A stretch of 64,000 bases of DNA from assembly GCF_034359465.1 (NCBI RefSeq), contig NZ_CP110820.1, positions 1-64,000 on the forward strand. The letters are read 5' to 3'. The DNA is from Candidatus Bandiella woodruffii. GTDB taxonomy: Bacteria; Pseudomonadota; Alphaproteobacteria; Rickettsiales; Midichloriaceae. Below the pieces are notes generated by a model, which was given only the letters and a program-made list of their open reading frames with translations, had not been told where the DNA came from and ran no database searches. Positions within the stretch are counted from its first letter, which is position 1. The number at the start of each line of letters is the position of its first letter. Of the stretch, positions 44,574 to 54,018 are shown piece by piece. Position numbers and translations under genes: made by a program.

Positions 44574-45108
44574 ATGCAAAATATCCCTACCATTAAATTA
44601 CATAAAATTTTAAATAAAGCCATAAAAACAAATTTTAAATTTTTTCTGCAAAAAGCATTTTATTCATTGCATCCAAATACTGACTTTATCAATAATTGGC
44701 ATATAGATTTGATTGCTGAATATTTGCAAGCGCTGGAAACCCGCCAGATAAAAAGATTGATAATCAATATTCCACCCAGACACTTAAAATCATTTTGCAT
44801 AAGTGTTGCATGGCCCGCATGGTTGCTTGCCATGGACCCATCGCGAAAAATTATGGTTGCAAGCCATAGCATGCCTTTGGCCAAGAAATTTTCGCAAGAT
44901 ACAAGAGCAATAATGACAACCAGTTGGTATAAAGAAATTTTTGGCATTCAATTATCAACACGACAAAATACCAAAGAGAAATTTTGCAGTATACAACATG
45001 GATGCAGAATTGCGTGCTCAGTTGGCAGTAACATCACAGGGGAAGGTGGTGATTATTTAATTGTTGATGACCCTTTAACGCCTTTGCAAGCATTGAGTGA
45101 AAAAAAAG
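44574..45108 (+). pseudogene. Phage-type terminase large subunit, truncated by IS-A
   Basis: The N-terminal ATPase part of a DNA-packaging motor. It has a Walker A-like PPRHLKS (family form PPRHGKS), the region RKIMVASHSMPLAKKFSQDTR, and Walker B DYLIVDDPL. The frame then runs into IS-A copy 4 at about 45109 and the nuclease domain is absent on the other side. No portal, capsid or other phage gene is near, so this is a lone prophage or gene-transfer-agent relic. The lysine in PPRHLKS keeps the core motif, but the protein cannot be functional. Confidence 0.85.
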
Positions 45109-45892
45109 GGAGTGTTGCCATAAGATAGATGAGATGCTAAAATGAATATAGCGAGCAACAAAGAAAATAGAAATATGAATACAGAGTGTAAAAAATGCAG
45201 TAGCAGTAAATACGTTAAGAATGGTAATATTAGGGGTATGCAAAGGTATAAATGCAAAGAGTGTGGATGTAATTTTACAAGCACTAAATTAAGAGGCTGT
45301 TCGCCAGAGATGAAGGCTCTGGCAGTGTTATTGTACAGCATGGGAAAAAGTAGCTTTAGATGGCTAGGGAAATTATTTAAAGTAGCTCATACTAGCGTAT
45401 ATAAGTGGATAATACTGTATGCTAAAAAGATACCAAGACCAACAGTGCCGGAAGAATTGAGAGAAGTTGAAATAGATGAGATGTGGCATTTTGTAGATTC
45501 AAAAAAACAAATTATGGATATGGAAAGCCTATAGTAGGGAGCTCAAGAGAGTTGTTGCCTGGGTGGTTGGTAAGCGTAACGTTACAACCTTTAGAAAATT
45601 GTGGAAAATCATAAGTAGAGATAATTGCACTTATTACACAGACGATTGGTCTGTTTATTCAGAGGTTATACCTCGCCATCAACATGTTGTTGGCAAACAA
45701 CATACACTCTCAATTGAGTCCAATAACTCAAACACAAGGCACAGAATTGCAAGAATGACCAGAAAAACAAAGGTAGTTTCAAAATCTGAAGAAGTTGTCG
45801 ATCTTACGATTAAGCTCTGGGTACATTTTGAGGATAACAATAATTTCCTAAGTGAGCAGGGCAATTTTATATCTATCTTTGGCTAACACTCT
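45109..45892 (+). mobile_element. IS-A copy 4 (IS1 family, about 784 bp)
   Basis: Complete element with ends GGAGTGTTGCCATAAGATAG and GGCTAACACTCT, inserted at the break of the terminase gene on the left and in a dispersed repeat on the right. No clear target duplication, so one flank may have been changed by recombination. Confidence 0.88.
45142..45886 (+). pseudogene. IS1-family transposase of IS-A copy 4, slippery tract shortened
   Basis: The InsA-like frame ends early after FVDSKK at 45534, and the catalytic frame resumes to 45886 (VVGKRNVTTFRKLWK, YTDDWSVY, SNNSNTRHRIARMTRK). The A-tract here has seven A residues instead of the eight seen in copies 1 and 2, so the -1 frameshift no longer joins the frames. 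It is probably inactive unless a different slip occurs. Confidence 0.75.
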
Positions 45893-45894
45893 GG

Positions 45895-45952
45895 AAATTT
45901 ATATACTCCGCTAACTTAAAAAATTTGCGTCGTCATATTTGCCAGAGGTATG
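45895..45952 (-). repeat. Internally deleted copy of the dispersed intergenic repeat
   Basis: On the minus strand TACCTCTGGCAAAT is joined directly to ATGACGACGCAAAT and AGTTAGCGGAGTATAT, skipping the centre. It abuts IS-A copy 4 and precedes the zinc-ribbon gene's stop by about 20 bases. Confidence 0.7.
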
Positions 45953-45971
45953 AATACCGATTTTGTTTGGT

Positions 45972-46844
45972 TCATGAGCTTTTTTCTGGTTTGCTCTGTA
46001 TGCGAATGAAATCCTCATATTTCAAATCTCTAAGATCATTTAAATTCCCCATTTTTACAATTACTAAATTTAATTCAGTTTCTAGATAATTGGTTTTGAA
46101 TGTGATGTCTAACTCAGAATTGGGTGCAATTTCTTTGCTGATATTAGTGGATAAGTTGATTATTTTATTGCCAGCTGTGGTGTAACCAAGCACTTTTATT
46201 GTTTGTAAGAACCTAGCTTTGTCAGTATTGTTTATGATCTTTACTGGAATAAGATATTGCACTCTGCCTTCTTTATTTATGGTGTTTGGTTCTCCTATCT
46301 TTGAGAACTGCCCCACACTTAAATTCAACCCATCTGTATTATGGTAATCGAATGGCTTATAAATGGTCTCAATTATTGGATGTTGCCTGATTAAAAATTC
46401 CCGCTCCACATATAAAAATCCGGCTAATAACCCTACTGCCATCATAATGCTAACTAACATGGTAAAGTAATAGGGCTTTTCTTCAGGCTGGTTAGACTTC
46501 CTGCATAAGTCTATATCTGTTGGCAACTGCCCTAAAGAATCGGTATTCAGCTCCTCATGCACCTTCAGTTCCTTTTTCCCTACTTCTTCAACAGCCTCCA
46601 CTTCTGAAGGAAATTTAGTAGTAAAGTCAGATTGCTTAGGAGTTTGCAGCCTATTGAAACCTGCGTTATTTATAATATCTTTTAGGGTTGCTGGTTGAAT
46701 GATTGATTCGTTATTGTCCGGTGAGGGGGGGATATAAAGCCACTCATACTCACAAACAGAGCAACTCACCATCCTTCCATTTGCACCAATATCAGACTCA
46801 TTAACATTAAATTTTGTGTTGCAGTTTTTGCACTCTATAATCAT
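45972..46844 (-). CDS. Zinc-ribbon (MJ0042-type) membrane protein, DUF3426-like
   Basis: 290 residues. The N-terminus is a four-cysteine ribbon (CKNCNTKF and CSVCEYEW) of the MJ0042 type, followed by an acidic, probably disordered stretch (about 40-125), one membrane segment (about 126-147: MLVSIMMAVGLLAGFLY) and a periplasmic beta-rich domain (about 170-285). This arrangement is widespread in alphaproteobacteria with no fixed function. It starts at the base after the gatB stop, so it is co-transcribed with gatB. Confidence 0.8.
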   Translation of the reverse strand: MIIECKNCNTKFNVNESDIGANGRMVSCSVCEYEWLYIPPSPDNNESIIQPATLKDIINNAGFNRLQTPKQSDFTTKFPSEVEAVEEVGKKELKVHEELNTDSLGQLPTDIDLCRKSNQPEEKPYYFTMLVSIMMAVGLLAGFLYVEREFLIRQHPIIETIYKPFDYHNTDGLNLSVGQFSKIGEPNTINKEGRVQYLIPVKIINNTDKARFLQTIKVLGYTTAGNKIINLSTNISKEIAPNSELDITFKTNYLETELNLVIVKMGNLNDLRDLKYEDFIRIQSKPEKSS

Positions 46845-48296
46845 TTATAGTTTTAGTTTCTTTGTTAAAATTTCATTGATAGTTTGGGGGTTTGCTTTCC
46901 CTTGACTAATCTTCATAACTTGCCCCACAAAAAAACCAAATAACTTTTCCTTCCCGCCCTTCAATTCAGCGACTTTTTCTGGATTAGATTGCAAAACTTG
47001 CTCTACATATTTTGCTATCTCATCCGTATTTGATATCTGAGCCAACCCATTTTTTTCCACTATGTGTTTTGGATCCTCATTGCTTTCAAACATTATGTCC
47101 AAAACATCTTTGCCTATCGTCCCTGAGATGTGGCCAGATTCTATTAATTGTAATAATGATAGAAAATATTCTTCTTTAATGGGGAGCTCATGAAAAGCCA
47201 GACCATTTTTATTAAGCCTTGCAAAAAGCTCTACACATATCCAGTTTGCCACAAGTTTAGGATTGACTGTGCTGGCTATATTCTCAAAAAATTCTGCAAC
47301 ATCTTTGTCTGCAGTTACTACATCTGCATCATATGGAGTGATGCCAAAATCTTTTATATACCTTTCTTTTTTCTGTTCTGGAAGCTCCGGCAGCTGTTTT
47401 CTTACTTCTTCTATAAATTCAGCGGTAATCTTTAGTGGTAGTAAGTCTGGATCTGGAAAATACCTATAATCACGAGACTCTTCTTTCTTACGCATTGATT
47501 TTGTCTGGTCCAAAGCTGCATCATACAATCTGGTTTCCTGGATGACTTCTTGTCCATCTTCCAGCAATGCAACTTGCCTATGCGCCTCTATGTTAATTGC
47601 CTTTGTGATGTTTTTAAAAGAATTAATGTTCTTAACTTCAACTCTGGTTCCTAAGACTGTTGCTCCCTTCTTTCTCATGGAAACGTTGGCATCACATCTC
47701 ATGGAGCCTTTCTCCAGGTCTCCATCGCACACATTAATATATCTTAATATATCTCTTAGTTTTTTCATAAATTGCTCAACTTCGTTTGGGTCTCTGAAGT
47801 CTGGGTCCGTAACAATTTCAATTAGTGGTATACCAACCCTGTTTAAATCTATGAATGTTTCCGTTGGGCTCTGATCATGGATGCTTTTCCCAGCATCTTG
47901 CTCGATATGTATGCGGTTTATGGTAATAGTTTTCTTTTCCCCAGAGGCGTCCACAATATCAAGAGAACCGTTTGTCACTATAGGAAGGAAAAATTGAGAT
48001 ATTTGATATCCTTGTGGTGAGTCTGGATAAAAATAATTTTTCCTATCAAACACGGAGAACTTATTTATTTCTCCATTGATTGCAAGACCAGCTCTTACAG
48101 CTAGTTCCACACATTTTTTATTTGCAACAGGCAGCATGCCAGGCATTGCTGCATCAACATAAGACACCTGTGTGTTATTCTCTTCCCCAAAATGCGTAGA
48201 AGAACAGGAAAATAGCTTGCTTTTTGACTTTAATTGCGCGTGAATTTCTAAACCAATTACCAGTTCCCAATCATGTTTCGATCCTTTAATAAACAT
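46845..48296 (-). CDS. gatB: Aspartyl/glutamyl-tRNA amidotransferase subunit B
   Basis: Subunit of GatCAB that converts Glu-tRNA(Gln), and Asp-tRNA(Asn) where needed, to the amide form. The 483-residue protein begins with ELVIGLEIHAQLKSKSKLF and has the signature DRKNYFYPDSPQGYQISQ (about 84-101) and RCDANVSMR, with the GatB C-terminal YqeY-like domain. It is required when no GlnRS exists, matching the TTG tRNA-Gln in this window. gatA and gatC are not next to it. Confidence 0.97.
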   Translation of the reverse strand: MFIKGSKHDWELVIGLEIHAQLKSKSKLFSCSSTHFGEENNTQVSYVDAAMPGMLPVANKKCVELAVRAGLAINGEINKFSVFDRKNYFYPDSPQGYQISQFFLPIVTNGSLDIVDASGEKKTITINRIHIEQDAGKSIHDQSPTETFIDLNRVGIPLIEIVTDPDFRDPNEVEQFMKKLRDILRYINVCDGDLEKGSMRCDANVSMRKKGATVLGTRVEVKNINSFKNITKAINIEAHRQVALLEDGQEVIQETRLYDAALDQTKSMRKKEESRDYRYFPDPDLLPLKITAEFIEEVRKQLPELPEQKKERYIKDFGITPYDADVVTADKDVAEFFENIASTVNPKLVANWICVELFARLNKNGLAFHELPIKEEYFLSLLQLIESGHISGTIGKDVLDIMFESNEDPKHIVEKNGLAQISNTDEIAKYVEQVLQSNPEKVAELKGGKEKLFGFFVGQVMKISQGKANPQTINEILTKKLKL

Positions 48297-48336
48297 ATAT
48301 ACTGTTACACTTGCTCTTTGTTAAGAACAATTACCA

Positions 48337-49299
48337 TTATTTCTTTTCTTCATCAATCTCTTTATTGGCAATGGGATGTTTATCAAGCAGTAATTTTCGC
48401 GCTCTTTTGTCCGAGACGTGTGTGTATATTTGGGTTGAAGATATGTCTGAATGGCCTAACAACTCTTGTACTACCCTCAAGTTTGCTCCGTTTTGCAGCA
48501 TGTGGGTTGCGAATGAGTGTCTAATTTTGTGGGGAGAGACATCGCTATGTTCAACCCCTGCGATTTTGGCCAACTCTTTTAAAATTTGCCCAAACCTCTG
48601 GCGAGTTATATGTGTGATTCTGCCATCTTTTGCATATGAAGGAAATAACCAATTTGCTTTAGCCCCATCTTTCAAAAACAACTTTTTTGTTTCCAGATAT
48701 TTTTTTAAAGCAATTGTAGAAAATTCATTTAATATAACAGCTCTTTCTTTGTTTCCTTTTCCTTTGATGATTAAAAAGTTGGTGTTTGAATCGACAGAGA
48801 AATTTTCCAGCGACTTCATTTCTAAAGTAACTAACTCTGATATTCTCATCCCAGTTGAATATAAAATTTCAAGCATAGCATTAGTACGTATCCCCTCCTT
48901 GCTGTTGTCTTGTGTAGAGACTTCTATTAGCTTTTGCAGAGTGTTTTCTGATAGCGGCCTGGGAATGGATTGAAGTTTTTTAGGCATAATAAGATTTAAT
49001 GCCGGGTTATGTTCCATAAATCCTTCAGAAATCAAAAACGCAAAAAATTGCCGGTATGTGGATATTTTTCTTCCCACAGTTTTGGCCCCCAACCCTTTTT
49101 TACTTAGTTCGCTTATAAAATTTGTCAATACAGAATTAGTAACCTCATTTAGCTCTTTGTTTTGCACCTCCAAATGATTATATAAATCTTCAATATCTTT
49201 TTTATATGAAACCATAGTGTTTTGAGTTGCACCTCTTTCTGCAACCAACATCTCTATGAAATATTCCAAATAGTTTTTCTTATAATTATTCCTGCGCAT
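48337..49299 (-). CDS. xerD: Tyrosine recombinase XerD
   Basis: Site-specific recombinase that resolves chromosome dimers at dif, with XerC as partner. The 320-residue protein has a SAM-like N-terminal domain (about 8-95) and all catalytic residues: Arg152 (STGMRISEL), Lys181 (GKGNKER), His257 and Arg260 (SPHKIRHSF), His283 (LGHSD) and the nucleophile Tyr292 (TQIYTHV). XerC is an alternative label; the form is closer to XerD. It is 40 bases upstream of gatB on the same strand. Confidence 0.92.
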   Translation of the reverse strand: MRRNNYKKNYLEYFIEMLVAERGATQNTMVSYKKDIEDLYNHLEVQNKELNEVTNSVLTNFISELSKKGLGAKTVGRKISTYRQFFAFLISEGFMEHNPALNLIMPKKLQSIPRPLSENTLQKLIEVSTQDNSKEGIRTNAMLEILYSTGMRISELVTLEMKSLENFSVDSNTNFLIIKGKGNKERAVILNEFSTIALKKYLETKKLFLKDGAKANWLFPSYAKDGRITHITRQRFGQILKELAKIAGVEHSDVSPHKIRHSFATHMLQNGANLRVVQELLGHSDISSTQIYTHVSDKRARKLLLDKHPIANKEIDEEKK

Positions 49300-49488
49300 T
49301 AATCACTCTTAGCCATAAATATTTCTAATTAGTCGAACGAAGTTTAAAAGCTATTCCAAAAATATATTGCAAAATAAGTGCATAAATTGTATCAGAACCC
49401 TCTATTACCTTTCTGAATAAATATTGCATGTTAATGATAAATATGCAAACTAGCATACGGTAAAATATATATAACCAATTAGTATACG

Positions 49489-51873
49489 ATGAAATTACTT
49501 ATAGTTGAATCCCCAGCAAAAGCAAAAACTTTAGAAAAATATTTAGGCAAAGATTTCAAGGTTATTTCTTCGTATGGGCATGTAAGGACCTTGCCATCAG
49601 AGATAGGAGCTGTTGATACCGACAACAACTTTAAAATGAAATACCAGATATTGGATAGAGCGAAAGATAAGGTGAAAATACTATCGGAGAATTTTAAAAA
49701 AGCAGATGCTATATTTCTTGCAACTGATCCGGATCGTGAAGGAGAGGCAATATCATGGCATGTTTTAGAGGTGATGAAGGACAGTAAATCACTAAAACAA
49801 GGGGTGCCTGTAAATAGAATAGTGTTTCATGAGATCACTAAGAATGCAGTTCTAAAAGCAATTTCCAATCCTCGTGGGTTGGATGAACATTTGATTGAAG
49901 CTCAGAAAGCCAGACAGGCATTAGACTACTTAGTTGGTTTTACTTTATCCCCAGTTTTATGGAGGAAAATGCCTGGCAGCAGGTCTGCAGGCAGGGTGCA
50001 ATCTGTTGCTTTAAAGCTGCTTTGTGAAAGGGAAAATGAAATCGATAAGTTTATAGAAAAGGAGTACTGGTCTATAAACAGCATATTTTTCAATACCAAG
50101 AAAGAAACTATAGATTCTCAATTAATAGTATATCAAGGAGAGAAGCTGGAAAAATTCAGCATTATTAACGAAAAGAAAGCTCAGGAAGTTGTAAGAAATG
50201 TTAGGGATTTGGATTATAGCGTCTCGTCGATTAAGAAAAAGGAAATAAGGAAAAATCCGACTGCTCCCTTTATCACATCAACTTTAATACAAGAAGCGTC
50301 CAGAAAACTTAATTTTTCTGCAAAAAAAACCATGCAAATTGCGCAGAAATTATATGAAGGCATTCAAATTAAAGGAGAATTAACCGGGCTGATTACGTAT
50401 ATAAGAACAGACAGTGTTACGGTTTCCCAAGAAGCGTTAAAGGAGATAATAAAATATATAAAACAGGTTTATGGTGCAGATTATTTACCTAGCGCCCCAA
50501 TTGTTTATAAATCTAAGGTAAAAAATGCGCAAGAAGCGCATGAAGCTATAAGACCGACAGGTTTTGAACACGCTCCTGATAAACTAAAAAGTTTTTTAGA
50601 GGATGATCAGTTTAAGTTGTATGAATTGATATGGAAAAGGACCGTGGCAAGCCAAATGGCAAGTGCAAGATTAGAGTCTGTCTCGGTCGAAATTTCATCT
50701 GTTGATGCTAAAAATATTTTTAAAGCAACTGGGTCAACGTTAATTTTTGATGGGTTCTATAAGGTTTATAGAGAAGGCGCAGATAGTAATGAAGAAAATG
50801 AAGATGAAAATAAGATACCAAAGCTAAGCGAAGGAGAAATGCTGAAAATACAAAAAATTACGCCAAATCAACACTTTACGCAACCCCCACCAAGATACAC
50901 TGAGGCAAGCCTTGTAAAGAGAATGGAAGAGTTAGGCATAGGGAGGCCTTCGACATATCCAATAATCTTATCTATTTTAGTAGATAGAGAATATGCAAAG
51001 ATCGTCCAAAAAAGATTTTTCCCTGAAGCGAGGGGACGACTGGTTGATGCTTTTCTCAACAAGTTTTTCCATGCGTACATAGATTATGACTTTACCGCTA
51101 ATTTGGAAGATAGCCTAGATGAAATAGCCAGTGGAGAAAAAGACTGGAAATCAGTATTGTCAAATTTTTGGGTGCTATTTAAAGCAACTTCTGACCAGGT
51201 GATGGAAATTAAAAATGCTGATGTGGCTAATGAAGTGGAAGCTCTGTTGCTCAATTATATATTTAAAAGTGATGGTTCCAAAGATTTAGCCACCCTGCGT
51301 CAGTGTCCCAAATGTAAGGATGGTCAATTGGGTCTAAAGACAGGTAAATTTGGAGCATTTATAGGTTGCTCAAATTACCCAGAATGTAATAATAAAAGAG
51401 CGTTGTTTGGGGACGAAACCTCTGATGTTCCAGAGAATAACGACAAGGTTATTGGGGTTGACAGCGCAACCCAAAAAGAAATCTTATTGAAGAAAGGTCC
51501 ATATGGGTTTTATGTTGAAAAAGAAGAGGGGGGTAAAGCAAAAAGGGCGTCATTGCCAAGCAGTATATCCCCTGAGAATGTGAGCCTGGATTTGGCAATC
51601 AGCTTACTGGGATTACCAAAAGTACTTGGGCAGCATCCAATTATTGAACAAGATATTTTTGTAAAAATAGGTAGGTATGGACCCTATTTGGAATGTAATA
51701 AACAATTTTTTGCACTAAAATATATAGATAGGGTTAACATCAGTTTGGAAGATGCAATAAGATTTATCGATGAGTATAAACCCAAAGCACCAAGAGCATC
51801 TAAAGCTTCTGCGGCGCCCAAGTCGAAAAAGACATCACCCGTTAAAGCAAAAAAAAGGAAAACTAACAACTAA
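49489..51873 (+). CDS. topA: DNA topoisomerase I
   Basis: Type IA enzyme that relaxes negative supercoils. The 794-residue protein has the Toprim start LLIVESPAKAKTLEKYL, DPDREGEAISWH, the nucleophile in TYIRTDS (Tyr304), and GIGRPSTYP. A C-terminal zinc-ribbon part includes CPKCKDGQLGLKTG and CSNYPEC, and the last 25 residues are an Ala/Lys-rich tail that probably binds DNA. The final base is shared with the next gene's ATG. Confidence 0.97.
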   Translation: MKLLIVESPAKAKTLEKYLGKDFKVISSYGHVRTLPSEIGAVDTDNNFKMKYQILDRAKDKVKILSENFKKADAIFLATDPDREGEAISWHVLEVMKDSKSLKQGVPVNRIVFHEITKNAVLKAISNPRGLDEHLIEAQKARQALDYLVGFTLSPVLWRKMPGSRSAGRVQSVALKLLCERENEIDKFIEKEYWSINSIFFNTKKETIDSQLIVYQGEKLEKFSIINEKKAQEVVRNVRDLDYSVSSIKKKEIRKNPTAPFITSTLIQEASRKLNFSAKKTMQIAQKLYEGIQIKGELTGLITYIRTDSVTVSQEALKEIIKYIKQVYGADYLPSAPIVYKSKVKNAQEAHEAIRPTGFEHAPDKLKSFLEDDQFKLYELIWKRTVASQMASARLESVSVEISSVDAKNIFKATGSTLIFDGFYKVYREGADSNEENEDENKIPKLSEGEMLKIQKITPNQHFTQPPPRYTEASLVKRMEELGIGRPSTYPIILSILVDREYAKIVQKRFFPEARGRLVDAFLNKFFHAYIDYDFTANLEDSLDEIASGEKDWKSVLSNFWVLFKATSDQVMEIKNADVANEVEALLLNYIFKSDGSKDLATLRQCPKCKDGQLGLKTGKFGAFIGCSNYPECNNKRALFGDETSDVPENNDKVIGVDSATQKEILLKKGPYGFYVEKEEGGKAKRASLPSSISPENVSLDLAISLLGLPKVLGQHPIIEQDIFVKIGRYGPYLECNKQFFALKYIDRVNISLEDAIRFIDEYKPKAPRASKASAAPKSKKTSPVKAKKRKTNN

Positions 51874-52391
51874 TGGCAATAATTTTACCATATAAAGATA
51901 AAGTTCCAAAAATTGCAAAAGATGCGTTTATTGCTGCTAATGCAGTGATCATAGGAGACGTGGAGATTGGAAGTAAAACAAGTGTTTGGTATAATTGTGT
52001 GATTAGGGGAGATGTTAATTTCATTAGAATTGGGAATGAAACAAACATCCAAGACGGGACTATCATACATGTTGGCACAAATGATGGCCCTACTATCATC
52101 GGCAATGGCGTCACAATAGGCCATAAAGCGTTGGTACATGCATGCACACTTTGCGACAACTCATTTGTTGGGATGAGTGCAACTGTTATGGATTATGCTT
52201 TGGTTAGTGAGTATGCTATGCTGGCAGCAGGTGCTTTATTAGCGCCTAAAAAAATAATCAAAAAGCACGAGCTATGGGCAGGAGTGCCAGCAAGATTGAT
52301 GAGAGAAATGACAGAAGAAGAGATTGCCTATATAATGATTTCCAAAAATAGGTATGTTAATTTGTCTCAGGAGTACGCTTTCATAAAATAA
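51873..52391 (+). CDS. Gamma-carbonic-anhydrase-like protein (left-handed beta-helix)
   Basis: 172 residues with the hexapeptide-repeat pattern of a left-handed beta-helix and the zinc histidines at His66 (IIHVG), His84 and His89 (IGHKALVHA), as in the YrdA/PaaY/gamma-CA group. It may be a true carbonic anhydrase or one of the related acyl- or sugar-binding proteins; the three histidines favour metal binding. It starts on the last base of the topA stop codon. Confidence 0.88.
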   Translation: MAIILPYKDKVPKIAKDAFIAANAVIIGDVEIGSKTSVWYNCVIRGDVNFIRIGNETNIQDGTIIHVGTNDGPTIIGNGVTIGHKALVHACTLCDNSFVGMSATVMDYALVSEYAMLAAGALLAPKKIIKKHELWAGVPARLMREMTEEEIAYIMISKNRYVNLSQEYAFIK

Positions 52392-52437
52392 ACGTTGGCA
52401 AGGCTTTTTGTGCCGACAGAAAATATCTTGAAGGGGT

Positions 52438-52596
52438 CTACTTGTCTTCTTGGTCTTCTTTTTCTTGGTCGATACCTTTTCTGAAATATCTGATGCCTTT
52501 GCCAAGCTCACTCATCACTTTTGGCAACTTGCCTGCTCCAAAAAGGACGAATACTATGAGCAAGATCAATAACAATTCTCCGAATCTGCCTGACAT
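52438..52596 (-). CDS. tatA: Sec-independent translocase protein TatA
   Basis: Pore subunit of the Tat pathway that exports folded proteins. The 52-residue protein has the short N-terminal membrane helix (ELLLILLIVFVLFGAGKLP), the conserved hinge FGAGKLP, an amphipathic helix (VMSELGKGIRYFRKG) and an acidic tail. I take ATG 52596 (MSGRFGELL); the frame extends further upstream but without family match. TatB and TatC are not next to it. Confidence 0.92.
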   Translation of the reverse strand: MSGRFGELLLILLIVFVLFGAGKLPKVMSELGKGIRYFRKGIDQEKEDQEDK

Positions 52597-52680
52597 TTGA
52601 AAAATAAACTTGATAAAATAACTTCTATGGTGGATATTAGTACATCTGAAAATTATATACAAGCAAGTTTGTAAACAATT

Positions 52681-53529
52681 ATGTTCTTCCAAGATATCAT
52701 TTTTAACCTTCAAACATATTGGAATGACCAAGGATGCGTAATACTGCAGCCTTTGGACACAGAGATTGGAGCAGGAACATCAAATCCTGCAACTATGTTG
52801 AAATCATTGGATGATAAAAAGTGGAATGTAGCATATGTACAGCCATGTAGAAGACCGGCAGATGGGAGGTATGGGCAGAATCCAAACCGCATGCAACATT
52901 ATTACCAGTTCCAAGTACTTATGAAGCCATCTCCGGATGACATACAGTCCAAATGCATTGAGAGCCTTAAGCTTCTTGGGATAGATAAAAATTTGCATGA
53001 CCTGAGGTTTGTCCATAGTGATTGGGAGAACCCAACATTAGGAGCATGGGGGCTAGGTTGGGAAGTGTGGTGTAATGGTATGGAGATAGTTCAGTTTACC
53101 TATATGCAACAGGTTGGGGGCATTCCATGCAAAATCATCCCAGGAGAAATTACGTATGGGATTGAAAGGTTGGCAGTGTACATACAAAATAAAGATAGTG
53201 TGTGGGATTTGATCTGGAATTCTAGTGGTATCAGCTATGGAGAGATTTTTTTAAATCAGGAACAAGAATTTTGCCAGTATAATTTTCATAGTGCAAACAC
53301 AGAAATCTTAATGAAGCATTTTGAAGACTACGAGGGAATTGCCAATCAATTAATAGATGAGGGATTGGTGTATCCTGCCTATGATTATTGCGTAAAATCC
53401 TCTCATTTATTCAACGTACTGGAGGCGCGCGGAGTATTAAGCGTGACAGAGAGGGCTGCTTATATAGCCAGAGTCAGAAATTTAGCGAAAAATTGTTGTT
53501 TGAAATTTTCGGAGTCCTCTAAGTATTGA
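52681..53529 (+). CDS. glyQ: Glycyl-tRNA synthetase alpha subunit
   Basis: Catalytic subunit of the alpha2-beta2 glycyl-tRNA synthetase. The 282-residue protein is highly conserved: YWNDQGCVILQPLDTEIGAG, YVQPCRRPADGRYGQNPNR, DLRFVHSDWENPTLGAWGLG and VGGIPCKIIPGEITYGIERL. The beta subunit gene glyS normally follows at once, but here dsbB and coq7 do, so glyS must be elsewhere. Length is normal. Confidence 0.97.
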   Translation: MFFQDIIFNLQTYWNDQGCVILQPLDTEIGAGTSNPATMLKSLDDKKWNVAYVQPCRRPADGRYGQNPNRMQHYYQFQVLMKPSPDDIQSKCIESLKLLGIDKNLHDLRFVHSDWENPTLGAWGLGWEVWCNGMEIVQFTYMQQVGGIPCKIIPGEITYGIERLAVYIQNKDSVWDLIWNSSGISYGEIFLNQEQEFCQYNFHSANTEILMKHFEDYEGIANQLIDEGLVYPAYDYCVKSSHLFNVLEARGVLSVTERAAYIARVRNLAKNCCLKFSESSKY

Positions 53530-53535
53530 TTGGGT

Positions 53536-54018
53536 ATGGTAGCACAGCGTCAACAGTTTATACTACTTGTCATAGGACTAATCCCGCTGTTTGTAGCGTA
53601 TATAGCGGAATATTTTTATAATCTTGCGCCCTGTAAGCTTTGTTTGTACCAAAGGGTCCCTTATATTGCCATTTCTTTCTTAACTGTGTTGAGTTTTATG
53701 TTGCCGTTGGGGAAATTTTTTTTCACTATGTGCGAGTTGTTGTTATTAGTTGGGTTTTGCATGTCTATCTTTCATTTTGGAGTTGAAAAAAATTTTTTCC
53801 AATTTAGTACGGCATGTGCAAATAATTTACAAACAGCTCAAAATTTTGAGGCTTTTAAAGCCATGTTAGTGCAACAAGATTATGTGCTGTGCGATCAAGT
53901 TAGCTTTAAGATTGTTGGGGTTCCTATAAGTCTTATAAACGCTATCTACTCTATCTTTTTTTTCTTGCTTATTATAAAATTGGGTAAAAATATCAGGCAA
54001 GAAGATGCGCAAAAATAA
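53536..54018 (+). CDS. dsbB: Disulfide bond formation protein DsbB
   Basis: Inner-membrane oxidase that regenerates DsbA and passes electrons to ubiquinone. The protein (160 residues from ATG 53536) has four hydrophobic segments, the CxxC pair Cys33/Cys36 (PCKLCLYQRVPY) and the second periplasmic pair Cys94/Cys119. The conserved SLINAIYS follows. A TTG at 53530 is an alternative start. It lies directly after glyQ and overlaps coq7 by 14 bases. Confidence 0.92.
   Translation: MVAQRQQFILLVIGLIPLFVAYIAEYFYNLAPCKLCLYQRVPYIAISFLTVLSFMLPLGKFFFTMCELLLLVGFCMSIFHFGVEKNFFQFSTACANNLQTAQNFEAFKAMLVQQDYVLCDQVSFKIVGVPISLINAIYSIFFFLLIIKLGKNIRQEDAQK

Noticed and set aside
44507-44623. N-terminal extension of pepP resembling a signal peptide
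   Set aside because: The added residues are weakly hydrophobic and lie before a normal family start (MNDKISSLKK); Xaa-Pro aminopeptidases of this type are usually cytoplasmic.
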